A DNA stretch of 53,842 nucleotides, taken from an uncultured Clostridia bacterium. Its GTDB lineage: Bacteria; Bacillota; Clostridia; Oscillospirales; Oscillospiraceae. The DNA is taken from contig CAMOXK010000005.1 of the NCBI GenBank assembly GCA_946629065.1, forward strand, positions 1-53,842. The letters are read 5' to 3'. The position numbers and the translations under genes are program-made. The notes under the pieces are model-generated. The model searched no databases, was not told where the DNA came from, and saw only the letters and a program-made list of their open reading frames with translations. Positions 1 to 8,099 of the stretch are shown here, piece by piece; position 1 is the stretch's first letter; each line of letters starts with the position of its first letter.

Positions 1-55
1 TCGGTAGTTCCCATTTTTGCGTTTCAAGCTGTCGACACTTTGTCGACAGCTTGAA
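1..55. repeat. Interspersed hairpin repeat, copy A
   Basis: These 55 bases are identical to 35076-35130. The copy contains a perfect 15-bp inverted repeat (23-37 and 41-55) around a 3-nt CTT loop, with GTCGAC in each arm. The window begins inside an upstream second hairpin whose left arm is visible only in the other copy. It lies downstream of the aminopeptidase gene. No coding function is visible; this is a REP/MITE-like non-autonomous repeat. Confidence 0.9.
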
Positions 56-82
56 CACCCCTCCGTAGCCGGAGGGGTGTTC
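53..82. terminator. GC-rich hairpin, probable terminator
   Basis: A 13-bp perfect stem (53-65 and 70-82) with a 4-nt loop lies downstream of the M18 aminopeptidase gene on the minus strand. It has no long T tract, so it could be a terminator or another module of the adjoining repeat, whose last three bases it shares. Confidence 0.5.
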
Positions 83-93
83 TATCTTCTGAC

Positions 94-156
94 GATGTTT
101 CGACAGTTTGAATGGGAAAATGGGTCCTTCCGAAAAAGCTCCCTTTTCGTATTTCA
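94..156. repeat. Degenerate copy of the hairpin repeat
   Basis: Short blocks here (TTTCGACAGTTTGAA, then AAAATGGG, then CTCCCTTTTCGTATTTC) resemble the modules of the 55-bp repeat and the hairpin that precedes it at 35057-35096, but with several differences and in a different order. This suggests a decayed neighbouring copy. The match was judged by eye only. Confidence 0.35.
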
Positions 157-168
157 AAAACGAAAAAC

Positions 169-1551
169 TTATTTATCCGCGTAGGCGGCCAGAACGCCCT
201 TATAGGTCATGTAGCAGTCGAACTTGGCGACCACCTCGAAGGGGGCGTGCATGCTGAGCACGGGGACGCCGGCGTCAATGGTGTCGATGTTGCGGTTGGC
301 CATGTATTTTGCGATGGTACCGCCGCCGCCCTGGTCCACCTTGCCCAGCTCCGCCATCTGCCACACCACGTTTTCCCGCTCGAAGAGACGGCGCAGATAG
401 GCAACGACCTCGGCAGAGGCGTCACTGGTGCCACCCTTGCCGCGAGCGCCGGTGAACTTGCAGATGGCCATGCCATAATTGACCTTGGAGTCACTGCGCT
501 TCTCGGAGACCTCGGGATAGAGGGGATCGAAGGCGTTGGAAACGTCCGCAGAGAGGCAGAAGCTCTTCTCATAGCAGCGGCGCAGCGCCACGCCCTGGCT
601 CTCGCAGAGGTCCTTCATGAACACGTCAAAGCAGGCGGACTGCATGCCGGTGACGCCGTCGGAGCCGGTCTCTTCCTTGTCGGCCAGGATGCAGACGCAG
701 GTGCGCTCCGGATCCTGCACATCGAAGAGGGCCCTGAGCTCGGCATAAGCGCAGACCCGGTCATCGTGGCCGTAGCCGCCGATGAGGGAGCGGTCCAAAC
801 CGATCTCGCACACGTCAAAGGCGGGAACGGCAGCAAGCTCCGCAGAGAGGAAGTCCTCCTCGGTGATACCGTACATGTCGTTGAGGATGCTCATGACGGC
901 CAGCTTTACCCGATCCTTGCCCTCGTCGGCATAGGGGGTGGAGCCCAACAGAATGTTGAGGCCCTCGCCGGTGAAGCCCTCGGCCATGGTCTTCTTCATC
1001 TGGTCGGCTGCCAGGTGGGGCAGCAGGTCGGTGATGACAAACTTGGGTTCGTCCTTCTCCCGGCCGATGACCACATTGACCACTTCCCCGCTCTTCAGGG
1101 CTACGGCGCCGTGGAGCTCCAGGGGAATGGTGACCCACTGGTACTTCTTGATGCCGCCGTAGTAGTGGGTCTTGAAGTATGCCATCTCATCCTGCTCATA
1201 GAGGGTGACTTGCTTGAGATCGATACGGGGAGAGTCCACATGAGCTCCCGCGATGACAGCGCCCTCGGAGAGGGGCTTTTTGCCGATGACGGCCAGGATC
1301 AGGGCCTTGCCGCGGTTGTTCTTGTAGATCTTGTCGCCGGCCTTGAGCGCCATGCCGGGGACGTACTCCACAAAGCCCAGGTCCTCAGCCTGCTCGATGG
1401 CGTTGGCCACAGCCTCCCGCTCCATGCGGGAGCGGTTCAGGTAGTCCATGTAGCCCTTGCAGTAGTCCTCAACCTTGAGGCGCTCCTCGGTGTCGATCAG
1501 GTCATAGCCGTTCTTCTGCTCGTAAAAAAGCTTGCTTCTCAGTTCATCCAT
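169..1551 (-). CDS. apeA: M18 family aminopeptidase
   Basis: A cytosolic dinuclear-zinc aminopeptidase that trims N-terminal residues from peptides. At 460 aa it has the usual family length. Visible family motifs are AHVDSPR (His104, a metal ligand), GHDDRV near residue 262 (bridging Asp), DKEETGSDG near 291-298 (catalytic and ligand Glu pair), SADVSNAFDP, and a C-terminal SMHAPFEV with the last His ligand. The start at 1551 was chosen because the protein begins MDELRSK as in homologues; the frame stays open another 105 codons upstream, but that part only shadows the preceding gene. It overlaps the tsaC-coaE stop by 8 nt, so translation is probably coupled. Exact substrate preference cannot be read from sequence. 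Confidence 0.93.
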   Translation of the reverse strand: MDELRSKLFYEQKNGYDLIDTEERLKVEDYCKGYMDYLNRSRMEREAVANAIEQAEDLGFVEYVPGMALKAGDKIYKNNRGKALILAVIGKKPLSEGAVIAGAHVDSPRIDLKQVTLYEQDEMAYFKTHYYGGIKKYQWVTIPLELHGAVALKSGEVVNVVIGREKDEPKFVITDLLPHLAADQMKKTMAEGFTGEGLNILLGSTPYADEGKDRVKLAVMSILNDMYGITEEDFLSAELAAVPAFDVCEIGLDRSLIGGYGHDDRVCAYAELRALFDVQDPERTCVCILADKEETGSDGVTGMQSACFDVFMKDLCESQGVALRRCYEKSFCLSADVSNAFDPLYPEVSEKRSDSKVNYGMAICKFTGARGKGGTSDASAEVVAYLRRLFERENVVWQMAELGKVDQGGGGTIAKYMANRNIDTIDAGVPVLSMHAPFEVVAKFDCYMTYKGVLAAYADK

Positions 1552-2758
1552 GGTGCAGTTTCTCCTCCAATACTGTGTTGATATTTGCATAAAATGTTGC
1601 CTCGTCCTTGTTATTCTCCAACGTAACGGTGCAGCGGGAACGGAAGTAGTCCTCCCCATGCTGGGCACGGACGCGGGAGAGGGCATAGTCCCGGGAGATG
1701 CCGTCCCGGGCCATAATGCGCCTGATTCTCGTCTCCTCCGCGGCCAGCACGCCGATGGTGAAGTTGCAGCGATCGGCCAGCGGGCTTTCCAGCAGCTCGC
1801 TGGCGTCCAGGGCAGCCAAAGTCCCACCCTGCAGGGCAAAGTCCCGCAGGCGGCGCTGCACTTCATCTGTGATAAAGCGGTGGGTAATGCGGTTCAGGTC
1901 CAGGAGGGCCTCCGGATCTCCGAAAACCAGTGCACCCAACTTTTTGCGCAGGAGCTTGCCGTTTTCCACCGTTCCGGGAAAACGGACATCCAGCTCGTTC
2001 ATCAGATCTGTGTTCGCCTCCAGCAGCTCGTGATACACCGCATCGCAGTCCAACACCAGAGCTCCCCGTTCAAGCAGGCAGCGAAGCGCCGTGCTCTTGC
2101 CGCTGCCGCTGGGTCCGGTGACGCCAACGATCTCCATCGCGTCCACCAGGGCGTCGGCGATCTCCACGGCGGGAAGGGCTCCCTGCCGCAGAATGCGGAA
2201 GGGCTTTTGGCTCATGTCCAGGATGGTGGATTCTTTCCCCAGGCCACAGGGGCCGCCGTCCACAATGGCGGCGATCTTCCCGTCAAAGTAGGCTTTGACC
2301 TCTTCCGCCGTCTTGGGGCTGGGTTCGCCGGAGGGATTGGCGGATGGGGCGGCAAAGGGGATGCCGGAGAGCCGCAGCAGCTCCAGAGTCATGGGATGAT
2401 CCGGGCAGCGGAGGCCAACCGTCTCCCCACCGGCCCGGACAATGGCGGGTACCAGCTCCTTAGACCGGAGGACGATGGTGAGCGGGCCGGGCCAGAAGCG
2501 TTTGGCAAGGACCCGGGCCTGGGGCGGGACCTCCCGGCAGCAGCGCTCCATGGCGCCTGCGTCCGGTACCATGAGGGAGAGGGGCTTCACCTGGGGGCGG
2601 CCCTTTACCTCATAGATCTGTTCCACTGCCTGTTCATCCAGGCCGTTTCCCGCAAGGCCGTACACCGTTTCGGTAGGCACAGCCACAAGCTGGCCAGTTT
2701 TAAGCAGCTCTGAAGCCTGGCTCAGTTTTTCTATTGTGTTTATCGTAATCGTTTTCAT
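1544..2758 (-). CDS. tsaC/coaE: Fused threonylcarbamoyl-AMP synthase / dephospho-CoA kinase
   Basis: One 404-aa frame carries two enzymes. Residues 1-205 are a YrdC/TsaC domain (PTETVYGL at 28-35, KGRP at 52-55, APSANPSG near 137-144), which makes threonylcarbamoyl-AMP from threonine, bicarbonate and ATP for tRNA t6A synthesis. Residues 208-404 are a CoaE-type kinase with a P-loop GPSGSGKS at 215-222 and the following LDCDAVYHELL segment; this enzyme performs the last step of coenzyme A synthesis. The C-terminal Sua5 domain is absent, as in short TsaC proteins. The start overlaps the prfA stop (ATGA) and the stop overlaps the aminopeptidase start. The frame is intact through the junction, so the fusion looks genuine rather than a sequencing artefact. 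Confidence 0.93.
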   Translation of the reverse strand: MKTITINTIEKLSQASELLKTGQLVAVPTETVYGLAGNGLDEQAVEQIYEVKGRPQVKPLSLMVPDAGAMERCCREVPPQARVLAKRFWPGPLTIVLRSKELVPAIVRAGGETVGLRCPDHPMTLELLRLSGIPFAAPSANPSGEPSPKTAEEVKAYFDGKIAAIVDGGPCGLGKESTILDMSQKPFRILRQGALPAVEIADALVDAMEIVGVTGPSGSGKSTALRCLLERGALVLDCDAVYHELLEANTDLMNELDVRFPGTVENGKLLRKKLGALVFGDPEALLDLNRITHRFITDEVQRRLRDFALQGGTLAALDASELLESPLADRCNFTIGVLAAEETRIRRIMARDGISRDYALSRVRAQHGEDYFRSRCTVTLENNKDEATFYANINTVLEEKLHHG

Positions 2759-3846
2759 GCTTCCGAATTCCGAACTCCGAATTCCGAATTTTCTGCGAGT
2801 TTTGTTGCCTGGTCCGCAGTGACCAGGGCGTCGATCAGCTCGTCCAGATCGCCGTTGATGATGCGGTCGATATTGAAGTTTTTGTTGTCGCCCCCCAGGC
2901 GGTGATCCGTCACCCGGTTCTGGGGGAAGTTATAGGTACGGATGCGCTCGCTGCGGTCCCCGGAGCCGATTTGGCTCTTCCGCTCGGCCGCCACGGCGGC
3001 GTTCCGCTTGGTCTGCTCCATCTCATAGAGCTTGGAGCGCAGGATCTGCATAGCCCGGTCCTTGTTCTTATACTGGCTGCGCTCATCCTGGCACTCCACC
3101 ACAACACCGGTGGGCAGGTGGGTAATGCGGATGGCGCTTTCGGTCTTGTTTACGTGCTGACCGCCGGCGCCGGAGGAGCGATAGGTGTCGATCTTCAGGT
3201 CATTTGGGTCCAGCTTGAACTCCACTTCCCCGATCTCTGGCAGCACCGCCACGGTGGCGGCACTGGTGTGGATGCGCCCGCCGGATTCCGTTACAGGGAC
3301 CCGCTGAACCCGGTGGCCGCCAGCCTCAAATTTGAGACGGGACCAGGCGCCGTCTCCTTCGATGAGAAAGCTGATCTCCTTGATGCCGCCAAGCTCCGTC
3401 TCGCTGACGTTGGCGACTTCGATCCTCCAGCCCTTGGATTCGGCATAGAGGGTATACATCCGATAGAGGTCGGCAGCAAAGAGCATGCCCTCTTCCCCGC
3501 CCACGCCGCCGCGGATCTCCATGATGACGTTTTTGCTGTCGTTGGGATCTTTGGGCAGAAGCAGCAGGCGGATCTCCCGCTCCAGCCGTTCCTTCTCCGC
3601 CCTGGCAGTCTGGTACTCCTCCTGGGCAAGCTCCCGCATTTCGGGATCGGCCTGGAGCAAGAGGGCGTCTTCCATATCGGCGCAGGCCCGGCGATAGGCG
3701 GCGTGAGCCTCCGCCACCGGCTGCAGCTCCCGGGCTTCCCGCTCAACCCGGGCGTAAACCCCGGGGTCAGAATAGGTCTCGGGCAGCTCCAGGCGCTGGC
3801 ACAGCTCCTCATATTGACGTTCTATGGCATGCAATCGCTCGAACAT
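2755..3846 (-). CDS. prfA: Peptide chain release factor 1
   Basis: RF1 recognises UAA and UAG and triggers peptide release. The 363-aa protein has the GGQ motif at 228-230 (followed by HVNKTESA) and the RF1-type PxT anticodon-like motif, PVT at 184-186, rather than the SPF of RF2. The start at 3846 has AGGAG 8 nt upstream. The last residues (NSEFGVRNSEA) are not family-like: they are encoded by a tandem 7-bp repeat that has become the 3' end of the gene. The stop overlaps the tsaC-coaE start by 4 nt. The glutamine methyltransferase gene prmC, often adjacent to prfA, is not here. Confidence 0.97.
   Translation of the reverse strand: MFERLHAIERQYEELCQRLELPETYSDPGVYARVEREARELQPVAEAHAAYRRACADMEDALLLQADPEMRELAQEEYQTARAEKERLEREIRLLLLPKDPNDSKNVIMEIRGGVGGEEGMLFAADLYRMYTLYAESKGWRIEVANVSETELGGIKEISFLIEGDGAWSRLKFEAGGHRVQRVPVTESGGRIHTSAATVAVLPEIGEVEFKLDPNDLKIDTYRSSGAGGQHVNKTESAIRITHLPTGVVVECQDERSQYKNKDRAMQILRSKLYEMEQTKRNAAVAAERKSQIGSGDRSERIRTYNFPQNRVTDHRLGGDNKNFNIDRIINGDLDELIDALVTADQATKLAENSEFGVRNSEA
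2762..2789. repeat. 7-bp tandem repeat forming the prfA 3' end
   Basis: Four consecutive 7-bp units (TCCGAAT, TCCGAAC, TCCGAAT, TCCGAAT on the plus strand) lie inside the last codons of prfA. Since 7 is not a multiple of 3, successive units are read in different frames, which gives the odd tail NSEFGVRNSEA. Confidence 0.85.
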
Positions 3847-3916
3847 AAGCTACTCTCCTGTTGATTTGTTTTATTTTACCACAGGCTTCGGAAAAAAGGA
3901 AGAGCGGCCGTGATAC

Positions 3917-3945
3917 TTGCAAGATTTCTCCGTGTGTGTTATGCT
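3917..3945 (+). promoter_or_regulatory. Sigma-A-type promoter of the 108-aa gene
   Basis: TTGCAA (3917-3922), a 17-nt spacer, then TATGCT (3940-3945), 33 nt before the start codon at 3978. The spacing is ideal and both boxes are close to consensus. Confidence 0.65.
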
Positions 3946-3977
3946 GGCAGCATCAAACGTGAAAGGAAGGCTGCGCC

Positions 3978-4304
3978 ATGATCGATCCCCGCGATGTTGA
4001 TAAAGTCCCCGACGAGGAATGGGAGGATTTCAAAAAGCGCGCCGCGAAGGACGAGCTTTTTTATAACGGTCCCGGCGACATGCTGGACAATCCGGAAGGC
4101 CGGGCCAAGTTCTGCCGCCTGAACGTGAGCGGACTTTTCAATAAGGACGACCCCAACTTCCCCGGCTATAAGATCTGGGTATTCAACAACCAGGGGCAAG
4201 GCCTGGTTGTGAAAAAGCGCAGCCGGGTGGATCCCGCGCTGATGGAGAACGTGGAATACGACGCCGAAGGCAAAGAGCTGAGCCGCAGCTACGAGCCCGC
4301 GTGA
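3978..4304 (+). CDS. Small acidic protein of unknown function
   Basis: A 108-aa soluble protein with no signal peptide or membrane segment, rich in Asp, Glu and Lys. I do not recognise the family. Distinctive stretches are PDEEWEDFKKR near the N-terminus, FYNGPGDMLDN and KIWVFNNQGQGL. The gene is well supported as real: it has its own promoter, a GAAAGGAAGG ribosome-binding site just upstream of the ATG, and a strong hairpin after the stop. It stands alone between the divergent prfA operon and the convergent HerA-like gene, so context gives no function. Confidence 0.8.
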   Translation: MIDPRDVDKVPDEEWEDFKKRAAKDELFYNGPGDMLDNPEGRAKFCRLNVSGLFNKDDPNFPGYKIWVFNNQGQGLVVKKRSRVDPALMENVEYDAEGKELSRSYEPA

Positions 4305-4309
4305 CACGC

Positions 4310-4351
4310 AGAGAACTCCCGGAAAAGCAGAAGCTTTTCCGGGAGTTCTCT
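4310..4351. terminator. Convergent terminator hairpin
   Basis: A 19-bp perfect stem (4310-4328 and 4333-4351) with an AGAA loop lies between the stops of the convergent genes ending at 4304 and 4374. Neither side has a strong T tract. Confidence 0.75.
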
Positions 4352-4373
4352 GTATTGTTGAATCAACGGCCTC

Positions 4374-6101
4374 TTACTTCTTGTTGCCGAAAAGGCCGCG
4401 GAGGATGGAGCTGGTGCCGGAGCGCAGCACGGAACTGAGGGCATTGGTGGCGGCGCGCTTGGCGATGGTGGCGGCGGAGGTGGTCTTACCGCCGGTGACG
4501 GAGTTCACCAGGTTATGACTCACGGCGCTCATGACGCTGGAGGTGGCGCTGTTGACAGCCTTCTGGGCAACCTTCTTCTTGGCAGCAGCTTCCCGCTCGG
4601 CCGCTCTCTGGGCGGCAAGGGCTTCCTTCTCGGCGGCCTTCTGGGCAGCGGCGGCTTCCCGCTCGGCGGCCTTCTGGGCAGCGGCAGCTTCCCGTTCGGC
4701 AGCCTTCTGGGCGGCGGCTTCCTCCTTCAGGCGCTGGCGCTCGGCCTCGGCCTCCTCCTTCTGGCGCTGTTTCTCGGCGGCGGCCGCCTCAGCCTCAACC
4801 CGCCGCTGCTCGGCCAGCTCCGCGGTGGCGGCCAGCAGGACCTCATAGGCGGATTCCCGATCGTCGGTCTCCCGATACTTGGGCTCAAACTCATCGGTAA
4901 GAATGGCCGTGCGAACTGCGTTCTCATCGGCAATGCCCATCAGGCTCTGAGGCGGCAGGATCTTCGCCCGCTCCACCATGGTGGGAATGCCCTTCTCATC
5001 CAGGAAGCTGACCAGGGCTTCGCCAACGCCCAGCTCGGTCAGGGCAGTCTCGGTATCAAAGGCGGGGTTCACGCGGAAGGCCTTGGCGGCGGCACGGATG
5101 GCCTTCTGCTCGGAGGGGGTATAAGCCCGCAGGGCATGCTGGACCTTGTTGGAGAGCTGGGCCAGCACATCATTGGGGATGTCAGAAGGACTCTGGGTGA
5201 TGAAGTAGATGCCCACGCCCTTGGAGCGGATGAGCTTGACCACCTGGACGATCTTCTGCACCAAGGCCTTGGGCGCGTCGGAGAAGAGCAGATGCGCCTC
5301 GTCAAAGAAGAAGATCATGCGGGGCTTATCCAGATCGCCCACCTCGGGCAGCTTCTCAAAGAGCTCCGTCATCATCCAAAGCAGGAAGGTGGCGTAGGTC
5401 TTGGGACTCTGGATCAGGCGCTGGGAGGAAAGGATATTGATGTAGCCGCGGCCGTAGAGGCCGGTGCGCATCCAGTCGTTGATGTCCAGCTGAGGCTCGC
5501 CGAAGAAGCGCTCGCCACCCTCTTCCTCGAAAGCAAGGAGAGCACGCTGGATGGCGCCGATGCTGGCGGCGGAGACATTGCCGTACATGGTGGTAAACTC
5601 CGCCCGGTTCTCGCCCACGAACTGCAGCATGGCGCGCAGATCCTTCAGGTCCAGAAGCAGCAAGCCGTGCTCGTCCGCAACACGGAAGACGATGTTGAGA
5701 ACGCCGGCCTGGATCTCGGTCAGGTTCAGGAGGCGCCCCAGCAGGGTCGGACCCATCTCAGAGACGGTGACGCGGACGGGGATGCCCTTCTCGCCGAAGA
5801 TATCCCAGAAGCGGGTGGGATAGGACTGATACTTCCAGTCCTCAATGCCGAAGCGCTCGATACGGCGCTGCATATCCTCGCTGTCAACGCCGGGACGGCA
5901 CATGCCGCTGAGGTCGCCCTTCACGTCTGCCAGGAACACGGGGACGCCCATATCGGAGAAGGACTCCGCCATCACCTTGAGGGTGATGGTCTTGCCGGTG
6001 CCGGTGGCGCCGGCGATGAGGCCGTGACGGTTGGCCATGGAGGGAAGCAGGAACAGATTCTTGTCGGACTGCGCAAGCCAGATCTTGTCTTCGCGGAACA
6101 T
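4374..6101 (-). CDS. HerA-like ATPase, DUF853 family
   Basis: A 575-aa P-loop ATPase of the HerA/FtsK superfamily (YjgR-like, DUF853). Walker A is GATGTGKT at 31-38 and Walker B is MIFFFDEAH at 262-270, followed by an FITQSP segment typical of RecA-like motors. Roughly residues 425-530 form an Ala/Glu/Lys-rich coiled coil made of near-identical [11 protein letters not shown] units, which appear as tandem repeats in the DNA near 4600-4730. The start at 6101 follows AGGGGG with 7 nt spacing; an in-frame ATG at 6212 has no such site and its codons do not resemble the family. Function is probably DNA-linked (helicase or translocase), but no nuclease partner such as NurA is adjacent. Confidence 0.88.
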   Translation of the reverse strand: MFREDKIWLAQSDKNLFLLPSMANRHGLIAGATGTGKTITLKVMAESFSDMGVPVFLADVKGDLSGMCRPGVDSEDMQRRIERFGIEDWKYQSYPTRFWDIFGEKGIPVRVTVSEMGPTLLGRLLNLTEIQAGVLNIVFRVADEHGLLLLDLKDLRAMLQFVGENRAEFTTMYGNVSAASIGAIQRALLAFEEEGGERFFGEPQLDINDWMRTGLYGRGYINILSSQRLIQSPKTYATFLLWMMTELFEKLPEVGDLDKPRMIFFFDEAHLLFSDAPKALVQKIVQVVKLIRSKGVGIYFITQSPSDIPNDVLAQLSNKVQHALRAYTPSEQKAIRAAAKAFRVNPAFDTETALTELGVGEALVSFLDEKGIPTMVERAKILPPQSLMGIADENAVRTAILTDEFEPKYRETDDRESAYEVLLAATAELAEQRRVEAEAAAAEKQRQKEEAEAERQRLKEEAAAQKAAEREAAAAQKAAEREAAAAQKAAEKEALAAQRAAEREAAAKKKVAQKAVNSATSSVMSAVSHNLVNSVTGGKTTSAATIAKRAATNALSSVLRSGTSSILRGLFGNKK

Positions 6102-6167
6102 ATGGATACCCCCTGTTACTAGATATTGTTTCGAATCATTGCCTTTGGGACAATATTTGCTCACTTC

Positions 6168-6196
6168 ATCATAGCACAGCTTTTGTCCAAACACAA
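6168..6196 (-). promoter_or_regulatory. Promoter of the HerA-like gene
   Basis: Reading on the minus strand: TTGTGT (6196-6191), a 17-nt spacer, TATGAT (6173-6168). It lies 67 nt upstream of the chosen start codon. Confidence 0.5.
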
Positions 6197-6249
6197 CAAG
6201 AATTTGAGGCAAATCCGCTGGCTTCTGGGCGGAAGGCGCAGAAAAGGAC

Positions 6250-6278
6250 TTGTTGAAATGGGCAAACTATGATAAGCT
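6250..6278 (+). promoter_or_regulatory. Promoter of cdsA
   Basis: TTGTTG (6250-6255), a 17-nt spacer, TAAGCT (6273-6278), 35 nt before the TTG start of cdsA. It is divergent from the promoter at 6168-6196. Confidence 0.45.
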
Positions 6279-6313
6279 AAGTGCGATAAAAGAGTCGAAA
6301 CGAGGGATCCAGT

Positions 6314-7111
6314 TTGAAACAACGCGTCCTTTCTGCCATCGTGCTGCTGACCATTACCCTCAGCTGCGTGCTGCTGTCGGAGGTCAGCCGGGTTCTGTTC
6401 TTCGCCGCGGCGGGCGTCCTCTGCTGCTATGAATACAGCCGCGCAGTGGAGAAGCTCAATGTCTATTGCGCCGCCTGGGTGATGTACAGCTACATCGCCG
6501 CCCAGGCCCTGCTCACCCTGTTCCACCAGGGGCCGATCCTCTACATTGGCTTTATGATGATCGGCATCTACCTTGCCATGTTCTCCGGCATCATCCACCA
6601 CAAGGTCACCGGCAACGGCGCTCTTTACACCGTGGCGGGTCTGGCCTACCCGGGCTTCCTCTTCGGGATTTTGATGATGATCGGCGTGGGCGAGATCTGG
6701 CAGGAGACCCTGCTGCTGGCAACCGCCGCCACCCTGGTGTGCGACAGCTTCGCCCTCTTCGGCGGCATGGCCTTCGGCAAGCACAAGCTGGCCCCCTCGG
6801 TAAGTCCCAAGAAGACCTGGGAGGGTGCCATCTCCGGTGCGCTGTCGTCTCTGGTGGTGGGCTTAGTCATCTATCTGCTGCCCATTTTCCCGGATCTGAG
6901 CCTCCCGCTGTGTCTCATCACCTGCCTGCTCTCCTCCACCATGGGGCAAATCGGCGATTTGGCGGAAAGCCTTTTGAAGCGGATGATCGGCGTGAAGGAC
7001 TTCTCCAATCTGATTCCGGGCCACGGCGGCATGTTCGACCGGGCAGACAGCCTGCTCTTCTCCATCCCCACCGCCTATATCATCCTGCACATCGCGGGGA
7101 TCGGAATGTGA
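6314..7111 (+). CDS. cdsA: Phosphatidate cytidylyltransferase
   Basis: An integral membrane enzyme converting phosphatidate and CTP to CDP-diacylglycerol, the precursor of phosphatidylglycerol and cardiolipin. The 265-aa protein has several hydrophobic helices, the SPKKTWEGAISG segment, and the C-terminal family signature LKRMIGVKDFSNLIPGHGG followed by DRADS. The start is TTG at 6314, preceded by GAGGGA at 7 nt. In many Firmicutes cdsA lies beside uppS, dxr and rseP; here it is a single-gene unit closed by a terminator. Confidence 0.96.
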   Translation: MKQRVLSAIVLLTITLSCVLLSEVSRVLFFAAAGVLCCYEYSRAVEKLNVYCAAWVMYSYIAAQALLTLFHQGPILYIGFMMIGIYLAMFSGIIHHKVTGNGALYTVAGLAYPGFLFGILMMIGVGEIWQETLLLATAATLVCDSFALFGGMAFGKHKLAPSVSPKKTWEGAISGALSSLVVGLVIYLLPIFPDLSLPLCLITCLLSSTMGQIGDLAESLLKRMIGVKDFSNLIPGHGGMFDRADSLLFSIPTAYIILHIAGIGM

Positions 7112-7171
7112 TTCCACATCTACCTTTCAAGGACGGATTGCCACACCAGTGACATCGGTTTTCTCGACAAT

Positions 7172-7203
7172 AAAAGGCCGCAGCCTAACGGCTGCGGCCT
7201 TTT
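7172..7203. terminator. Bidirectional terminator
   Basis: A 14-bp perfect stem (7172-7185 and 7190-7203) with a TAAC loop, an A tract on one side and a T tract on the other, between the convergent cdsA and the end of the glycan locus. Confidence 0.85.
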
Positions 7204-7219
7204 CGTATAGAAAATGGAT

Positions 7220-8001
7220 TCAGCGCTTACCGTACATTCTCTCGTAGTAGCTCTGATACTCGCCGGAGACGATCTCCCCCCACCAGTCCCGGTTGTCCAG
7301 GTACCAGCGGATGGTCTGCACGATGCCGTCCGCGAATTTCGTATCGGGCAGCCAGTCCAGATCCCGGTGGATCTTGCTGGGGTCGATGGCGTAGCGCAAA
7401 TCGTGGCCCTTGCGGTCCGTCACATAGGTGATAAGGCTCTCGGGCTTGTGCAGCTCCTGGCAGATGAGGCGGACGATGTCGATGTTGCGCATCTCGTTGT
7501 GGCCGCCGATGTTATAGACCTGGCCCACAGCGCCATTGCGCATCACCAGGTCCACCGCTTTGCAGTGGTCTTCCACATAGAGCCAGTCCCGCACATTCAG
7601 GCCCTGACCGTAAACCGGCAGAGGCTTATCCGAGAGGCAGTTTGCGATCATCAGAGGGATAAGCTTTTCCGGAAACTGATACGGACCATAGTTGTTGGAG
7701 CAGCGGCTCAGGGAAACCATTGTCCCCCAGGATAAAGGCATCGGCCTTGCCCCGGGGTATCTCCTGGACCTTGTTGGAGAGCGAAATGCCAATGCTTTTC
7801 CCGTCCCAGGTGGCTTTTCCTATACCGGTGTGTCCTCCGGCGTGGAAATGATCAGGATCGCCCGTATGCCGGCCAGCATCAGGATGGACAGGGGGAATAG
7901 ATCATGGGCTTATCGCAGATCGGAAGCAGCTGCTTGGAGACGGCCTTGGTCATGGGATAGAGCCTGGTGCCCTTCCCCCCGGCCAGAATGATCCCTTTCA
8001 C
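7220..8001 (-). pseudogene. rmlA-rmlB deletion scar
   Basis: This begins as glucose-1-phosphate thymidylyltransferase (RmlA) and ends as dTDP-glucose 4,6-dehydratase (RmlB). From a GTG at 8001 with AGGAGGG upstream, the frame reads [19 protein letters not shown] to DKPMIYS, loses one base, continues as [16 protein letters not shown] in a second frame to a TAG, then resumes in a third frame (KSIGISLSNKV to FILGDN). It then passes directly into RmlB from SRCSNNYGPYQFPEK to the natural end at 7220. The rest of rmlA and the NAD-binding half of rmlB are gone. The frame from 7792 (190 aa) holds the RmlB tail but cannot be a working dehydratase. Both products normally act in dTDP-sugar (rhamnose) synthesis. 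Confidence 0.88.
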
Positions 8002-8099
8002 AGGCGCTTCCCTCCTCAGGTTATTACTTTACGGATATCATTATCGATGAATATGTATCTCATCCAGAAGCTGGGCAGGATTCTCTCCTTTGAATAGTG

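Noticed and set aside
112-1581. 489-codon open frame on the plus strand
   Set aside because: It lies opposite the M18 aminopeptidase, has no ribosome-binding site, and its translation resembles no protein. GC-rich codon bias explains it.
4600-4740. DNA repeats in the HerA-like gene as a possible CRISPR array
   Set aside because: Repeat unit is a multiple of three and encodes a continuous coiled coil.
7220-7792. Calling the 190-aa frame a complete dTDP-glucose 4,6-dehydratase
   Set aside because: The NAD-binding motif and the catalytic Tyr-Lys region are missing, and its first 30 residues come from frameshifted rmlA.
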